Assembly: GCA_002292375.1 (NCBI GenBank)
Contig: DBBV01000013.1
Location: forward strand, 62,001 to 126,000
From: Methylococcaceae bacterium UBA975
GTDB lineage: Bacteria; Pseudomonadota; Gammaproteobacteria; Methylococcales; Cycloclasticaceae
Direction: 5' to 3'
Length of the DNA: 64,000 bases
Shown here: positions 27,708-36,824 of the stretch, piece by piece
How positions within the stretch are numbered: position 1 is the first letter of the stretch
Layout: every line of letters begins with the position of its first letter
Notes under the pieces: model-generated
What the model was told of the DNA's origin: nothing
Database searches by the model: none
What the model saw: only the letters and a program-made list of their open reading frames with translations
Made by a program: the position numbers and the translations under genes

Positions 27708-28850
27708 ATGTACGACATATCCTTTATGCTGTTACCCGTGGCTGCAGCGAGTGGCTGGTATTTTGCAACAAGGCAATTTAAACGAAAGCAAAGTGGTGTT
27801 AAATTAGAGCACAGTGGTTATTTTAAAGGGCTAAATTATTTATTAAATGAGCAACCCGATAAAGCGATAGATGTCTTTGTTGATTTACTGGAAGTGGATA
27901 ACGAAACAATAGAAATTCACCTCGCCTTAGGTACGCTATTCCGCCAACGAGGCGAAGTTGAAAAATCAATAAGGCTCCATCAAAACTTGATAGCACGCCC
28001 GCAAATGACCTCTGGATTACGCGCAGATGTGTTGCACGAGTTAGGTCTTGATTATATGCGGGCGGGTCTTCTAGACAGAGCTGAAAGCATCTTTCTAGAA
28101 CTCGAAAAAAACAGCGAACATAAATTAGGCTCCTGCCATCAATTATTATCAATTTTTCAACAAGAAAGAGAATGGCTTGCAGCGATTGACTATGTCGTAA
28201 AACTCGAAGGCTTAGAAAATAATAGGCAGCCTCAGGTGCTCTCGCAGTTACATTGTGAGGTGGCTGAAGAGTCTTTAGCTAAAAATGAGCTTAATAAGGC
28301 TGCCGGGCATTTAAAAAAAGCATTAAAAATTGACCCTGGTTGTGTCAGAGCAAGCGTGATGACTGCTCAGCTATTTAAGCAGAACGGCGACTTTAAGCGT
28401 GCTTTAAAAGCATTGTTGGCCATACGTGAGCAAGATATTCGTTTTATACCCGTCTTTTTGGATTTAATACTCGATTGTTTTAACAACCTAAATCAAGCCA
28501 AACAAAAATTCAATTTCTTGGCTGATCTACAAGCAGGTAATGATTCGATTTTTGTCACACGACGTTATATAGACGTGTTAATTGAGCAAGAAGGTAAGCA
28601 ACATGCCTTAGATTATTTACAAGAAAAGCTATTGCAAGAACCCAAGCAAAGTTTATTGAAACTGTTCGCGCAGGTAAAAGCTGACAATGACTCCGATCAA
28701 GACAGCCAATTCTTTTGTCAGATCATCAATAAACTAGAGGAGGAGTTGTTTAGCTTTCAATGTAAACAGTGTGGCTTTACTTCGGTTGACCTAAACTGGT
28801 GCTGTCCCAGCTGTAAGCAGTGGGCTGTTAATGAACCTGTTGTTGTTTAG
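27708..28850 (+). CDS. lapB: Lipopolysaccharide assembly protein LapB (YciM)
   Basis: 380 aa. Membrane-anchored TPR protein that, in E. coli, tunes LpxC turnover and so LPS synthesis. An N-terminal helix (about 3-20) is followed by TPR-like repeats from about 40 to 330 (LGTLFRQRGEVEKSIRLHQ, LKKALKIDPGCVRASV). A C-terminal rubredoxin-type zinc knuckle has two Cys pairs, FQCKQCGF and WCCPSCKQW. All parts of the family are present. The pair lapA-lapB is conserved in gammaproteobacteria. Confidence 0.95.
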   Translation: MYDISFMLLPVAAASGWYFATRQFKRKQSGVKLEHSGYFKGLNYLLNEQPDKAIDVFVDLLEVDNETIEIHLALGTLFRQRGEVEKSIRLHQNLIARPQMTSGLRADVLHELGLDYMRAGLLDRAESIFLELEKNSEHKLGSCHQLLSIFQQEREWLAAIDYVVKLEGLENNRQPQVLSQLHCEVAEESLAKNELNKAAGHLKKALKIDPGCVRASVMTAQLFKQNGDFKRALKALLAIREQDIRFIPVFLDLILDCFNNLNQAKQKFNFLADLQAGNDSIFVTRRYIDVLIEQEGKQHALDYLQEKLLQEPKQSLLKLFAQVKADNDSDQDSQFFCQIINKLEEELFSFQCKQCGFTSVDLNWCCPSCKQWAVNEPVVV

Positions 28851-28856
28851 GCATAA

Positions 28857-28894
28857 AAAATAGTGAATTTGTAATCTATAACGCACACTATTTT
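28857..28894 (+). terminator. A/T-rich inverted repeat after lapB
   Basis: AAAATAGTG (28857-28865) pairs with CACTATTTT (28886-28894) over a 20-nt spacer and is followed by more T's. It could be a weak terminator of lapAB. The stem is A/T-rich and the loop long, so confidence is low. Confidence 0.35.
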
Positions 28895-28986
28895 AATTTT
28901 TTACTCATAGACTCCACGGCTGTAATGTTTGATATTTGAAGCGCGGTAAAACAAGGATGCTTACTAATTAAACACAAGGAGTATTT

Positions 28987-29253
28987 ATGAAAATAATTAC
29001 ATCGTGGTTGTTTGTTATGTGTTGGTTGTTCTACTCGGTGTCGGTGTTGGCTGTGAACGTGAATACGGCGCCCGCTGAAGAAATCGCCAAACAATTAAAT
29101 GGTATAGGTACGGCTAAAGCGGAAGCGATTGTTTCGTATCGAACACAAAATGGAGCCTTTAAAACTCTGCAAGACCTGACTAAGGTTAAAGGAATTGGCG
29201 CTGCAACCGTCGATAAAAACCGTGACAATATCGAGTTTGATGCTAAGCCGTAA
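28987..29253 (+). CDS. comEA: ComEA-like helix-hairpin-helix DNA-binding protein, secreted
   Basis: 88 aa. A signal peptide (about 1-22, ending VLA) is followed by a single domain VNVNTAPAEEIAKQLNGIGTAKAEAIVSYR with two helix-hairpin-helix motifs (NGIGTAKA and KGIGAATV). This is the short periplasmic ComEA form found in many gammaproteobacteria, where it binds incoming DNA during competence. There is a good AAGGAG Shine-Dalgarno and a strong terminator. No other competence gene is near, so a role in uptake here is an inference from the family. Confidence 0.9.
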   Translation: MKIITSWLFVMCWLFYSVSVLAVNVNTAPAEEIAKQLNGIGTAKAEAIVSYRTQNGAFKTLQDLTKVKGIGAATVDKNRDNIEFDAKP

Positions 29254-29270
29254 GGTTTAATCTTTGGTAT

Positions 29271-29300
29271 AAAAAGGCCCCGCTTTTTCGGGGCCTTTTT
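29271..29300. terminator. Bidirectional rho-independent terminator
   Basis: AAAAAGGCCCC and GGGGCCTTTTT form a perfect 11-bp stem with an 8-nt loop; A's before and T's after make it active on both strands. It separates comEA (plus) from the acyl-CoA dehydrogenase (minus), which ends at 29307. Confidence 0.93.
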
Positions 29301-29306
29301 ATGGGT

Positions 29307-31091
29307 TTAAAACTGATTTTCTTTTAAGCTCATGGTCGTTTGGCTACCGCTCATGATGGCCGATAGTAGTGCCCCCGTTTGTGGTAATAAACGTTGCATA
29401 TAAAAGAGCCCCGTTATTAGTTTGCCATCATAGAACTCATCCGGCATCTGCCCCTTTTTATAATGAATATTATGGGCTATTTTGGCCCACATATATGCCA
29501 TCGCAACTAAGCCAAATAACCGTAGGTAGTCGCTTGCAGCCGCACCGGCTTCATCGGGGTTAGATAGGCCTTTTTGGGCGATAAATAAGGTTGCGTTTTG
29601 TAATCGACTAAATGATTTTGCTAACGGTAAAATAAACCCAGCCAATGCTGCGTCGTGTTGGTGTTGTTGTAAAAATTCTGACACAGGGTGAAAAAAGTGC
29701 CGAAGGTTTCGCCCCATATGTTCCGTAAGTTTTCTGCCAACCAAATCGAGTGCCTGAACGCCATTAGTGCCTTCATAAATTTGGCATATACGGGCGTCAC
29801 GTAGGTATTGTTCCATGCCGTTTTCACGAATATAACCGTGTCCGCCATATACTTGTATGCCGGTGCTGGTGACTATTTCCCCAATGTCGGTTAAAAAGGC
29901 TTTAAAGACGGGGGTCAACAAAGAGACCAGTTCACTGGCGTTTTGCTTTACTGTGGGGTCGTTGGCTTGATATGACACATCGAGTTGAAAAGACAGCCAC
30001 ATACTCAGTGCGCGAGCGCCTTCGGTATACGCCTTCATGGTTAATAACATCCGTCTGACGTCGGGATGAACAATCAACGGGTCAGCTGGCGTGTCGGGTT
30101 GTTTAGCACCAGTTAAAGCGCGGCCTTGTAAGCGTTCTTTGGCGTAATCTACCGCCCCGCAATAAGCGGCGTGGGCCACAGCAAGACCTTGAATACCAAC
30201 ATGAATACGGGCGCTATTCATCATGATGAACATCGCTTTCATGCCTTTATTTAGTTCACCAATCAAATAACCGTTTGAGTTTTCAAACTCCATTGCGCAG
30301 GTAGCCGAGGCCTTGATGCCCATTTTATGTTCAATGGCGCTGCAAATGACGCCGTTAGGTTCTGCTAGAGATCCGTCCTCATGGCTGTTTATTTTCGGCA
30401 CAAGAAATAAGCTGATGCCTTTAATACCAGCTGGTGCATCTGGGGTCCGTGCTAGCACCAAGTGGATGATGTTTTCACTCAGGTCTTGTTCACCTGCAGA
30501 AATGAATATTTTACTGCCGCTGATGCGGTAACTGCCGTCTTCTTGAGGGATGGCCTTACTTCTAATTAGCCCAAGGTCGGTGCCGCATTGTGGCTCGGTT
30601 AAGCACATGGTGCCGCTCCATCGACCGCTGACCATATGGGGTAAATAGGCTTTTTTTAATTGTTCGCTACCAAAACGTTCAATAGCGTTGTATGCGCCTA
30701 TCGTTAAGCCAATGTAAATACTAAATGACATATTGCTGGAGATAATCATCTCTTCGACGGCATTAGCAATATAATGCGGTAAGCCTTGACCGCCAAAGTC
30801 TTGGGCGCAGGTTAAATTCCCCCAACCCGCTTCAGTAACTTGTACGTAAGCGTCTTTAAAGCCATCGGGTGTGGTCACAACGCCATTATTGAGCGTGCAA
30901 CCTTGTTCGTCGCCACTTCTATTCAATGGGAACAATAAGGTTTCACTGATCTTTGCTGCCTCTTCATAAATGGCATCTGTTAGGTCAGGGGTTACCGATG
31001 AGAATTCTTCTATCTGTTGCAGGGCCGATTTATCTAAAAACTCATTGCTCAGGTATTTAATGTCATCAATAGGTGCTTTGAAAATAGCCAT
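29307..31091 (-). CDS. fadE: Acyl-CoA dehydrogenase (DmdC/FadE family)
   Basis: FAD enzyme for the first oxidation step of beta-oxidation, 594 aa, the length of the long acyl-CoA dehydrogenases of the Bacillus FadE / DmdC type rather than the roughly 815-aa E. coli FadE. Seen: MCLTEPQCGTDLG (FAD/substrate loop), YRISGSKIFISAGEQDL, and the catalytic-region IYEGTNGVQALDLVGRK containing the Glu base. A C-terminal extension after about residue 470 is typical of this subfamily. A TTGAGGAA Shine-Dalgarno precedes it. It is last in the merR-fadA-fadN-fadE operon, 2 bp after fadN. Chain-length preference cannot be read from sequence. Confidence 0.92.
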   Translation of the reverse strand: MAIFKAPIDDIKYLSNEFLDKSALQQIEEFSSVTPDLTDAIYEEAAKISETLLFPLNRSGDEQGCTLNNGVVTTPDGFKDAYVQVTEAGWGNLTCAQDFGGQGLPHYIANAVEEMIISSNMSFSIYIGLTIGAYNAIERFGSEQLKKAYLPHMVSGRWSGTMCLTEPQCGTDLGLIRSKAIPQEDGSYRISGSKIFISAGEQDLSENIIHLVLARTPDAPAGIKGISLFLVPKINSHEDGSLAEPNGVICSAIEHKMGIKASATCAMEFENSNGYLIGELNKGMKAMFIMMNSARIHVGIQGLAVAHAAYCGAVDYAKERLQGRALTGAKQPDTPADPLIVHPDVRRMLLTMKAYTEGARALSMWLSFQLDVSYQANDPTVKQNASELVSLLTPVFKAFLTDIGEIVTSTGIQVYGGHGYIRENGMEQYLRDARICQIYEGTNGVQALDLVGRKLTEHMGRNLRHFFHPVSEFLQQHQHDAALAGFILPLAKSFSRLQNATLFIAQKGLSNPDEAGAAASDYLRLFGLVAMAYMWAKIAHNIHYKKGQMPDEFYDGKLITGLFYMQRLLPQTGALLSAIMSGSQTTMSLKENQF

Positions 31092-31093
31092 GA

Positions 31094-33418
31094 TTAATTC
31101 CTCAAGGGTTTTCCGCTTTCCAGCATATGCTGAAGGCGATCGAGCGTTGGTTCTTTTTTTAGTAAGTGGATAAACGCAGTGCGTTCTAGTGCCAATATGT
31201 CTTGCTCGGTGTGTCGCTCAGCCATGTCGGTTTCGGCACCACTGAGTACGATGGCCAATTGATCGGCGATCACGCCATCGTAGTTAGTTGCCTTGCCCGA
31301 TTTGACAAAGCTGTCTACGGCTAAATTTAGTGCAGTTCTGGCGGTTGCCCCGGGTAGAGATAATTCGACCGGTTCAGGTGGCGTATAGGCTTCGGCAAGG
31401 GCTAAAACTTTGTTCTTAGCGTCAAACAATAAGCGTTCACGGTTCATCGTGATGCCGTCGGTTGCAGATAAGAATAAATAATCTTTTGCCTCAGTAGCAG
31501 AGGTCGACACGGTCGCCGTGCTGATTAACTCAAAGGCTTTGCTGATTGCGGGCATGGGGCCTTTTGCCCGGCGTGGGTTATTGGTCCAACGGGTCAAGAG
31601 CTCCTTACAGCCACCCCAAGCCGGAATAAGACCGACCCCGACTTCTACTAAGCCGATATAGCTTTCCGCATGCGCTTGAATGGCATCACAATGCAGCAGG
31701 CTTTCGCAACCACCGCCAAGCGCCATACCCGATGGCGCACCGACGACTGGGAAGGGGGCATGCTTTAGAGCTAAGTACGTGTCCTGCCCTGATTTGACCA
31801 TGGCCTCAATTTGCGGCCATGCCGCAACATTAGCGGCAAATAGGGCCAAGCCCACATTCGCACCAACGGAGTAATTATCGGCCTCGTTATACAGTACTAG
31901 GCCCTTGCATTGCCCAGGAATGCTTTTTATTGCAGTCGCTATCATCTGCAAAATATTTGGGTCAATGGCATTCATTTTGCTGTGAAACTCCAAACACAAG
32001 ACACCATCACCGATGCCCCATAAACTGGCCGATGCATTACGTTCAATAGGTGTTTGATTTTGCTTTATATCGCTCAATAGTAGAACGCCTTTTTCACGCG
32101 ATATAGTTTGATAATCACCATTTAAACTCAAGCATTGGTGCTGTTGATTATCGTAACGATAGAACGTTTTTTCAGCAGCGGTCATTAGCAATGGAGGAAT
32201 GGGGTAGTTGTCTGCCTTCAGCTTGGCGATAAACCAATCAACGCCTATTTTATCGATCAGCTCAAAGGGGCCGTAGGTCCAGTTATAACCCAGCTTCATT
32301 GCGCGGTCGATAGCGTTAATATCATCGCCTATTTCGGGTACTAAGCTGGCTGAATAGCAGAGGGTTTTAGCGAGTACCGACCAAGCAAATTGACCACCTT
32401 TGTCATCAAAACTAAGCAGTTTTTTTAAATCCTTAACGACAGGGCCTTGTAACGATGCGAGTGCTGGTTTTTGGCTACCAGCGTACTCACCGGTAGCGAG
32501 GTTGATAGATTCTTTTACCTTGGTTCCATGGGCCTTATTAATGCGGTAAAAGCCGCCTTTTCCTTTACGTCCGGTATAGCCATCTTCGATCATCTTTGTG
32601 ACCAGTTCGGGTATTTTAGCTTGCTGGTGAAAGGCGTCGGTTTTTGGCAGTGAATGGACCATGGACTTTAGCACGTGCGGCATAATGTCTATACCTACAA
32701 GGTCCATTAGGCCAAATACACCTGTTTTTGGAATACCCATAGGCCTGCCGCTGATAGCATCTGCTTCTTCCACGCTTAGTCCTAAACGAAAGGCTTCGAG
32801 TAGGGCAGTTTGCATCCAATACGCACCTATCCTATTGGCGATAAATCCCGGCGTGTCGTTACACTTAACGATACCTTTGCCGAGCGCGAAATCACAAAAT
32901 TGAATGAGTGTGTCCAGCGCTTCAGGGTTCGTAGTCGGGCCTTCTACAATTTCCAATAAGCGCATATAGCGTGGTGGATTAAAAAAGTGGGTAATAACAA
33001 AATGGTCGTTAAATTCTGCTGACAGGCCAGCCGTTAAATCGGCCAATGGCAAGGTTGAAGTATTAGACGAAACAATGCAATTGGGTTTACGTACGGCCTC
33101 AATTTTTTTATAGAGTGCTTGTTTAAGATCAAGCCGCTCGATGATTACTTCAATAATCCAGTCCGCTTCTGCTAAATCCGCTAGGTTATCCTCTAAGTTA
33201 CCTGGCTGTATTTTTTTCGCGTTGCGTTTATGCATGAGTGCTGCGGGTTTAACCTTTAGTAGCTTCTCTATGGCGCTTTCCGCGAGTATGTTTTTGTTGC
33301 TCGCACCCTCTGGTACCCTGTCCAATAACAACACCTTTTTTCCTGCGTTGGCAACTTGGGCGGCGATTCCGCTGCCCATAACACCCGCACCAATTACGGC
33401 AACCGTTTCAATGTTCAT
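31094..33418 (-). CDS. fadN: 3-hydroxyacyl-CoA dehydrogenase / enoyl-CoA hydratase, FadN-type
   Basis: Bifunctional beta-oxidation enzyme, 774 aa. The dehydrogenase half is N-terminal: Rossmann motif GAGVMGSGIA, then FFNPPRYMRLLEIV, NDTPGFIANRIG and the two C-terminal HAD domains. A crotonase fold (about 455-640) with VVGAPSGMALGGGCESLLHCD follows. This order is the reverse of E. coli FadB/FadJ and is that of Bacillus FadN. The ATG at 33418 overlaps the fadA stop (TAATG) and has a GGAGG Shine-Dalgarno, so the longer upstream reading (33466) is rejected. The neighbouring thiolase and acyl-CoA dehydrogenase complete the cycle. Confidence 0.93.
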   Translation of the reverse strand: MNIETVAVIGAGVMGSGIAAQVANAGKKVLLLDRVPEGASNKNILAESAIEKLLKVKPAALMHKRNAKKIQPGNLEDNLADLAEADWIIEVIIERLDLKQALYKKIEAVRKPNCIVSSNTSTLPLADLTAGLSAEFNDHFVITHFFNPPRYMRLLEIVEGPTTNPEALDTLIQFCDFALGKGIVKCNDTPGFIANRIGAYWMQTALLEAFRLGLSVEEADAISGRPMGIPKTGVFGLMDLVGIDIMPHVLKSMVHSLPKTDAFHQQAKIPELVTKMIEDGYTGRKGKGGFYRINKAHGTKVKESINLATGEYAGSQKPALASLQGPVVKDLKKLLSFDDKGGQFAWSVLAKTLCYSASLVPEIGDDINAIDRAMKLGYNWTYGPFELIDKIGVDWFIAKLKADNYPIPPLLMTAAEKTFYRYDNQQHQCLSLNGDYQTISREKGVLLLSDIKQNQTPIERNASASLWGIGDGVLCLEFHSKMNAIDPNILQMIATAIKSIPGQCKGLVLYNEADNYSVGANVGLALFAANVAAWPQIEAMVKSGQDTYLALKHAPFPVVGAPSGMALGGGCESLLHCDAIQAHAESYIGLVEVGVGLIPAWGGCKELLTRWTNNPRRAKGPMPAISKAFELISTATVSTSATEAKDYLFLSATDGITMNRERLLFDAKNKVLALAEAYTPPEPVELSLPGATARTALNLAVDSFVKSGKATNYDGVIADQLAIVLSGAETDMAERHTEQDILALERTAFIHLLKKEPTLDRLQHMLESGKPLRN

Positions 33419-34554
33419 TAGATCGCCTCCAAAATGGTTGCGATACCTTGGCCTCCACCGATGCATTGGGTTGCTAAGGCAAATTGCTTTTTCTCACGAA
33501 CCAATAAGGCTGCGGCTTTACCGGTGATTCTCGCGCCCGTAGCACCCAATGGGTGGCCTAAGGCGATAGCGCCGCCATCCAGGTTGACTCGTTCGATAGC
33601 GATATTAAGGTCTTGAATACAGGCTAACGACTGACTAGCAAAGGCTTCATTAATCTCGACGATATCGATATCTTCCATACTCAGCTGGGCGCGCTGTAAG
33701 GCCTTCTTGCTGGCTAGAATTGGGCCTAAGCCCATCGTTTCAGGTGCACAACCCGAGATTGCAATGCTCTTAATCCGGGCGAGTGCTTGTAAGCCATGTT
33801 GGCTAGCAAATTCTTCAGTGCACACCAAGGTTGCTGAAGCACCATCAGTCAAAGGCGATGAGCTGGCAGCGGTGACCGTACCGTCGCTTAAAAAAGCGGG
33901 TTGCAATTCAGCTAAGCCTTCGCTGGTGGTATTTGCGCGAATGCAACCGTCTTGCGTAACGACACCGTTTGCGGTCGTAATGGCGATAATTTCATCATCG
34001 AATAGCCCTGCTTGCTGGGCTGCGTTGGCTTTTTGTTGGCTCACTAGCGCGAACTGGTCTTGTTGTTCGCGTGATAAATTATATTGCTTGGCGACGTTTT
34101 CTGCAGTTTCTCCCATGCCAATATAGGCACTGGGTAAGGTTTTAAATAACTCAGGGCTCGGCATGGGGTTAAAACCGCCCATCGGGATGCGGCTCATTGA
34201 TTCTACGCCGGCACAAATAAAAGCCTCGCCAGCGTTCATTTGGATCGCACCGGCCGCCATGTGAATGGCTTGCATGGATGAACCACAAAAACGATTAACC
34301 GTCACTCCGCCAACTGATTGGGGTAGACCTGCCATTAGGCCAACCAAGCGCGCAATATTAAAACCTTGCTCGCCTTCAGGGAATGCGCAACCCATGATCA
34401 AATCTTCTAAATGTTTTGGGTCAAGGTTGATTTTCTTGATTAATCCAGCGACTACTTGAGCCGCCAAATCATCGGGCCTTACCCCAGCTAGGGCGCCTTT
34501 GAAGGCAAACGTTTGTGGGGATCGTGAGTAAGCGGCGATAACGACATTTTTCAT
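33418..34554 (-). CDS. fadA: Acetyl-CoA C-acyltransferase (3-ketoacyl-CoA thiolase)
   Basis: Thiolytic last step of beta-oxidation, 378 aa. The acyl-accepting Cys is in VNRFCGSSMQAIHMAAG (near 87). The C-terminal GGAIALGHPLGATGARI has the catalytic His, and CIGGGQG carries the second Cys. It is translationally coupled to fadN and starts 13 bp after the MerR gene. Degradative FadA-type function is inferred from the operon rather than from residues that distinguish it from biosynthetic thiolases. Confidence 0.94.
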   Translation of the reverse strand: MKNVVIAAYSRSPQTFAFKGALAGVRPDDLAAQVVAGLIKKINLDPKHLEDLIMGCAFPEGEQGFNIARLVGLMAGLPQSVGGVTVNRFCGSSMQAIHMAAGAIQMNAGEAFICAGVESMSRIPMGGFNPMPSPELFKTLPSAYIGMGETAENVAKQYNLSREQQDQFALVSQQKANAAQQAGLFDDEIIAITTANGVVTQDGCIRANTTSEGLAELQPAFLSDGTVTAASSSPLTDGASATLVCTEEFASQHGLQALARIKSIAISGCAPETMGLGPILASKKALQRAQLSMEDIDIVEINEAFASQSLACIQDLNIAIERVNLDGGAIALGHPLGATGARITGKAAALLVREKKQFALATQCIGGGQGIATILEAI

Positions 34555-34567
34555 AATAACTCCTTAA

Positions 34568-34951
34568 TTAGCTGTTTTTTTGTTCGAGCGCTTCACTGGT
34601 AGCGAGCTGAATCGCTTTAAGTTCGCTCAAGGTTTGGCTGATGTCTTTTTTTTGTTGAATCAACTGACTGATGCGTTGCTCAACGCCGTCTCGTAATAAC
34701 TTAAGTTGTTCAACCTGTGTTGGGTCGGCGTCGTATAAATCTAAAAACTGTTTGATCTCATCCAGCGAAAAACCAATACGTTTACCGCGAAGTATCAGTT
34801 TCATGCGTGCGCTATCTTGATAGTTATAGATGCGTCGGTTACCAACACGTCGAGGGTTAATCAGTTTTTTGGTTTCGTAAAAACGCAACGTTCTTGCTGA
34901 AACGCCCAATACATCGGCTAATTCTGTTGCGGTATACAAAGTATCTTTCAT
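34568..34951 (-). CDS. MerR-family regulator of the fatty-acid genes (LiuR-like)
   Basis: 127 aa. An N-terminal winged helix (about 6-70: TATELADVLGVSARTLRFYE, then RVGNRRIY) is followed by a long dimerisation coiled coil (about 80-122). It has no Cys, so it is not a metal or redox sensor; effector-domain-free MerR proteins of this kind (LiuR group) are known to control fatty-acid and branched-chain amino-acid breakdown in proteobacteria. It is first in the operon with fadA-fadN-fadE. A palindrome in its own promoter (34984-34999) recurs exactly at fadL, which suggests autoregulation and control of the uptake gene. Confidence 0.88.
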   Translation of the reverse strand: MKDTLYTATELADVLGVSARTLRFYETKKLINPRRVGNRRIYNYQDSARMKLILRGKRIGFSLDEIKQFLDLYDADPTQVEQLKLLRDGVEQRISQLIQQKKDISQTLSELKAIQLATSEALEQKNS

Positions 34952-34970
34952 GTAAAACTCCTTTTTACGT

Positions 34971-34999
34971 AATATGCTTTATCTTTACGTTAACGTCAA
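34971..34999 (-). promoter_or_regulatory. merR-fadANE promoter with overlapping palindromic operator
   Basis: Read on the minus strand: TTGACG (-35), 17-bp spacer, CATATT (-10), then AAAGGAG and the MerR ATG after about 20 nt. The palindrome TTTACGTTAACGTCAA (plus strand 34984-34999) covers the -35 box and half the spacer, the usual MerR-family footprint. The same 16 bases and the same spacing to the -10 recur at 38121-38149 before fadL. Binding by the MerR protein is inference. Confidence 0.75.
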
Positions 35000-35044
35000 T
35001 ATATTTCTTTTGAACTATTTAAACGTTATTCAAGAATTTATTGG

Positions 35045-36706
35045 CTACAGTGACCTCAGCTCACGTCGTAACACTTTGCCTACGTTTGTTTTGGGTAATT
35101 CTTTTATAAAAACAATGTGATCGGGGGTTTTGTAAGCAGTGAGGTGTTGTCTGCAAAAATCCAATAACTCGGCTTCGGTCAAGGCCTCATCTTTTTTAAC
35201 CACGAATGCTTTTACGGATTCACCACGCAGCTCATCCTTTACACCAATAACACCGCATTCAAGAACGCCAGGGTGTTCAACAATCACGCCCTCAACTTCG
35301 TTCGGGTACACATTAAAGCCGGAAACGATGATCATGTCCTTTATCCGATCAACGATATAGAAAAAACCAGCGTCATCCATTTTTGCCACATCACCTGTTT
35401 TAAGCCAGCCGTCTGTGGTAAATGCCTGGGCTGTTTCGTCAGGCAAGTTCCAATAGCCCCGCATCACTTGTGGGCCCTTCACACACAATTCCCCCGGTTC
35501 GCCTGATGCAACAGTTTGGCCGTCAGCATCAATGAGCTGGCAATACGTTGATGAAATGGGTAAGCCAATGCTGCCGTTGTAGTCTTTAAGATTCAGTGGA
35601 TTAATACAGACAGCGGGTGAGGTTTCGGTTAAACCGAACGCTTCAACTAGGGTGCAGCCCGTTATTTTTTTCCATTCTGTGGCAACAGCAGCCTGTACAG
35701 ACATGCCTCCACCAAGTGTTATCTTTAGTTTAGAAAAGTCAATATCCGCAAAACCTTCGGTATTTAATAGTGCGTTGAATAAGGTGTTAACGCCCGTTAT
35801 CGCAGTAAAGGGTGTTTTTTTAAGCTCGTTCACAAAGCCTTTAAAATCCCTAGGGTTGGTAATTAAAACATTGAGCGCGCCTGCCTCCATAAAAACCAGG
35901 CAATTGGCCGTTAAAGAAAAAATATGGTAAAGCGGTAGCGCGGTAATGATCACTTCTTCACCTAGAATCACGTCATTTTTAATCCATTCAGCTGATTGCA
36001 GCATATTGGCAACCATGTTTTTATGCGTTAAAACAGCGCCTTTAGCCACGCCAGTTGTGCCGCCGGTATATTGCAAAAAAGCGATGTCGTCATGGTTTAA
36101 CGAAATGGGGTTTAAGCTTAGTTTAGAACCCATCGATAAAGCCTCTTTAAATGAAATGGCCTCATCAATTGAATAGGGAGGCACCATTTTTTTAAGGTAT
36201 TTAACAACCAAATTAATAATGACCGCCTTCGGAAAATCGAGCATGTCACCCATCTTGGTGACAATCACGTGTTCTACATTGGTATCGTCTAGGACCGCTT
36301 GCACAGTGCTAGCAAAGTTTTCCACAACAATTATTGCCTTTGCGCCGGAGTCTTTTAATTGATGGCGCAATTCACGTGCGGTATACAGTGGGTTAGTGTT
36401 AACAACGGTTAAACCTGCACGAAGAACGCCAAAAATAGACACAGGGTTCTGTAATAAATTCGGCATCATAATCGCCACACGATCACCTTTCTCTAGTCCC
36501 AGTGTTTGCTGGAGGTAGGCGGCAAGCGAGGTAGTCGCATGCTCAAACTCAGTATAGGAAAGCGTTTTACCAAAGTTACTAAAGGCAGGGCGCATGGCGT
36601 ATTCCTTGACACTGCTGTCAAAAATTTCCACCACGGAGTTGTATTTATTAATATCAATATCGGCGTTAACGCCTTGAGGGTAGCTGTTTAACCAAGGTCG
36701 GTCCAT
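35045..36706 (-). CDS. fadD: Long-chain fatty-acid-CoA ligase
   Basis: AMP-forming acyl-CoA synthetase that activates imported fatty acids, 553 aa. The P-loop motif is LQYTGGTTGVAKGAVLTH (about 213-230). VEAFGLTETSP, the hinge-proximal DGWLKTGDVAKMDDAGFFYIVDRIKDMI and the C-terminal catalytic Lys in PKTNVGKVLRRELR are present. The gene sits between the MerR operon and fadL on the same strand. Its upstream region does not contain the ACGTTAACGT palindrome, so it may be under other control. An AAGGAG Shine-Dalgarno precedes the ATG. Confidence 0.94.
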   Translation of the reverse strand: MDRPWLNSYPQGVNADIDINKYNSVVEIFDSSVKEYAMRPAFSNFGKTLSYTEFEHATTSLAAYLQQTLGLEKGDRVAIMMPNLLQNPVSIFGVLRAGLTVVNTNPLYTARELRHQLKDSGAKAIIVVENFASTVQAVLDDTNVEHVIVTKMGDMLDFPKAVIINLVVKYLKKMVPPYSIDEAISFKEALSMGSKLSLNPISLNHDDIAFLQYTGGTTGVAKGAVLTHKNMVANMLQSAEWIKNDVILGEEVIITALPLYHIFSLTANCLVFMEAGALNVLITNPRDFKGFVNELKKTPFTAITGVNTLFNALLNTEGFADIDFSKLKITLGGGMSVQAAVATEWKKITGCTLVEAFGLTETSPAVCINPLNLKDYNGSIGLPISSTYCQLIDADGQTVASGEPGELCVKGPQVMRGYWNLPDETAQAFTTDGWLKTGDVAKMDDAGFFYIVDRIKDMIIVSGFNVYPNEVEGVIVEHPGVLECGVIGVKDELRGESVKAFVVKKDEALTEAELLDFCRQHLTAYKTPDHIVFIKELPKTNVGKVLRRELRSL

Positions 36707-36769
36707 GATGTTCTCCTTATGGTATAGACAATATATGTTATTAGTTTGTTGGCTTAAAATTGTAGATAA

Positions 36770-36798
36770 AAAAAGCCCCGTAAAGAAAGGGGCTTTTT
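36770..36798 (-). terminator. Rho-independent terminator after fadL
   Basis: AAAAAGCCCC and GGGGCTTTTT pair around a 9-nt loop; on the minus strand a T-run follows the stem. It lies 26 bp past the fadL stop and separates fadL from fadD. Confidence 0.9.
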
Positions 36799-36824
36799 GA
36801 TGTTACTTCGTTAGCATCGGTCTA

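Noticed and set aside
33419..33466. 16-residue N-terminal extension of FadN inside fadA
   Set aside because: GGAGG and the TAATG overlap point to 33418, and the Rossmann fold starts right there.
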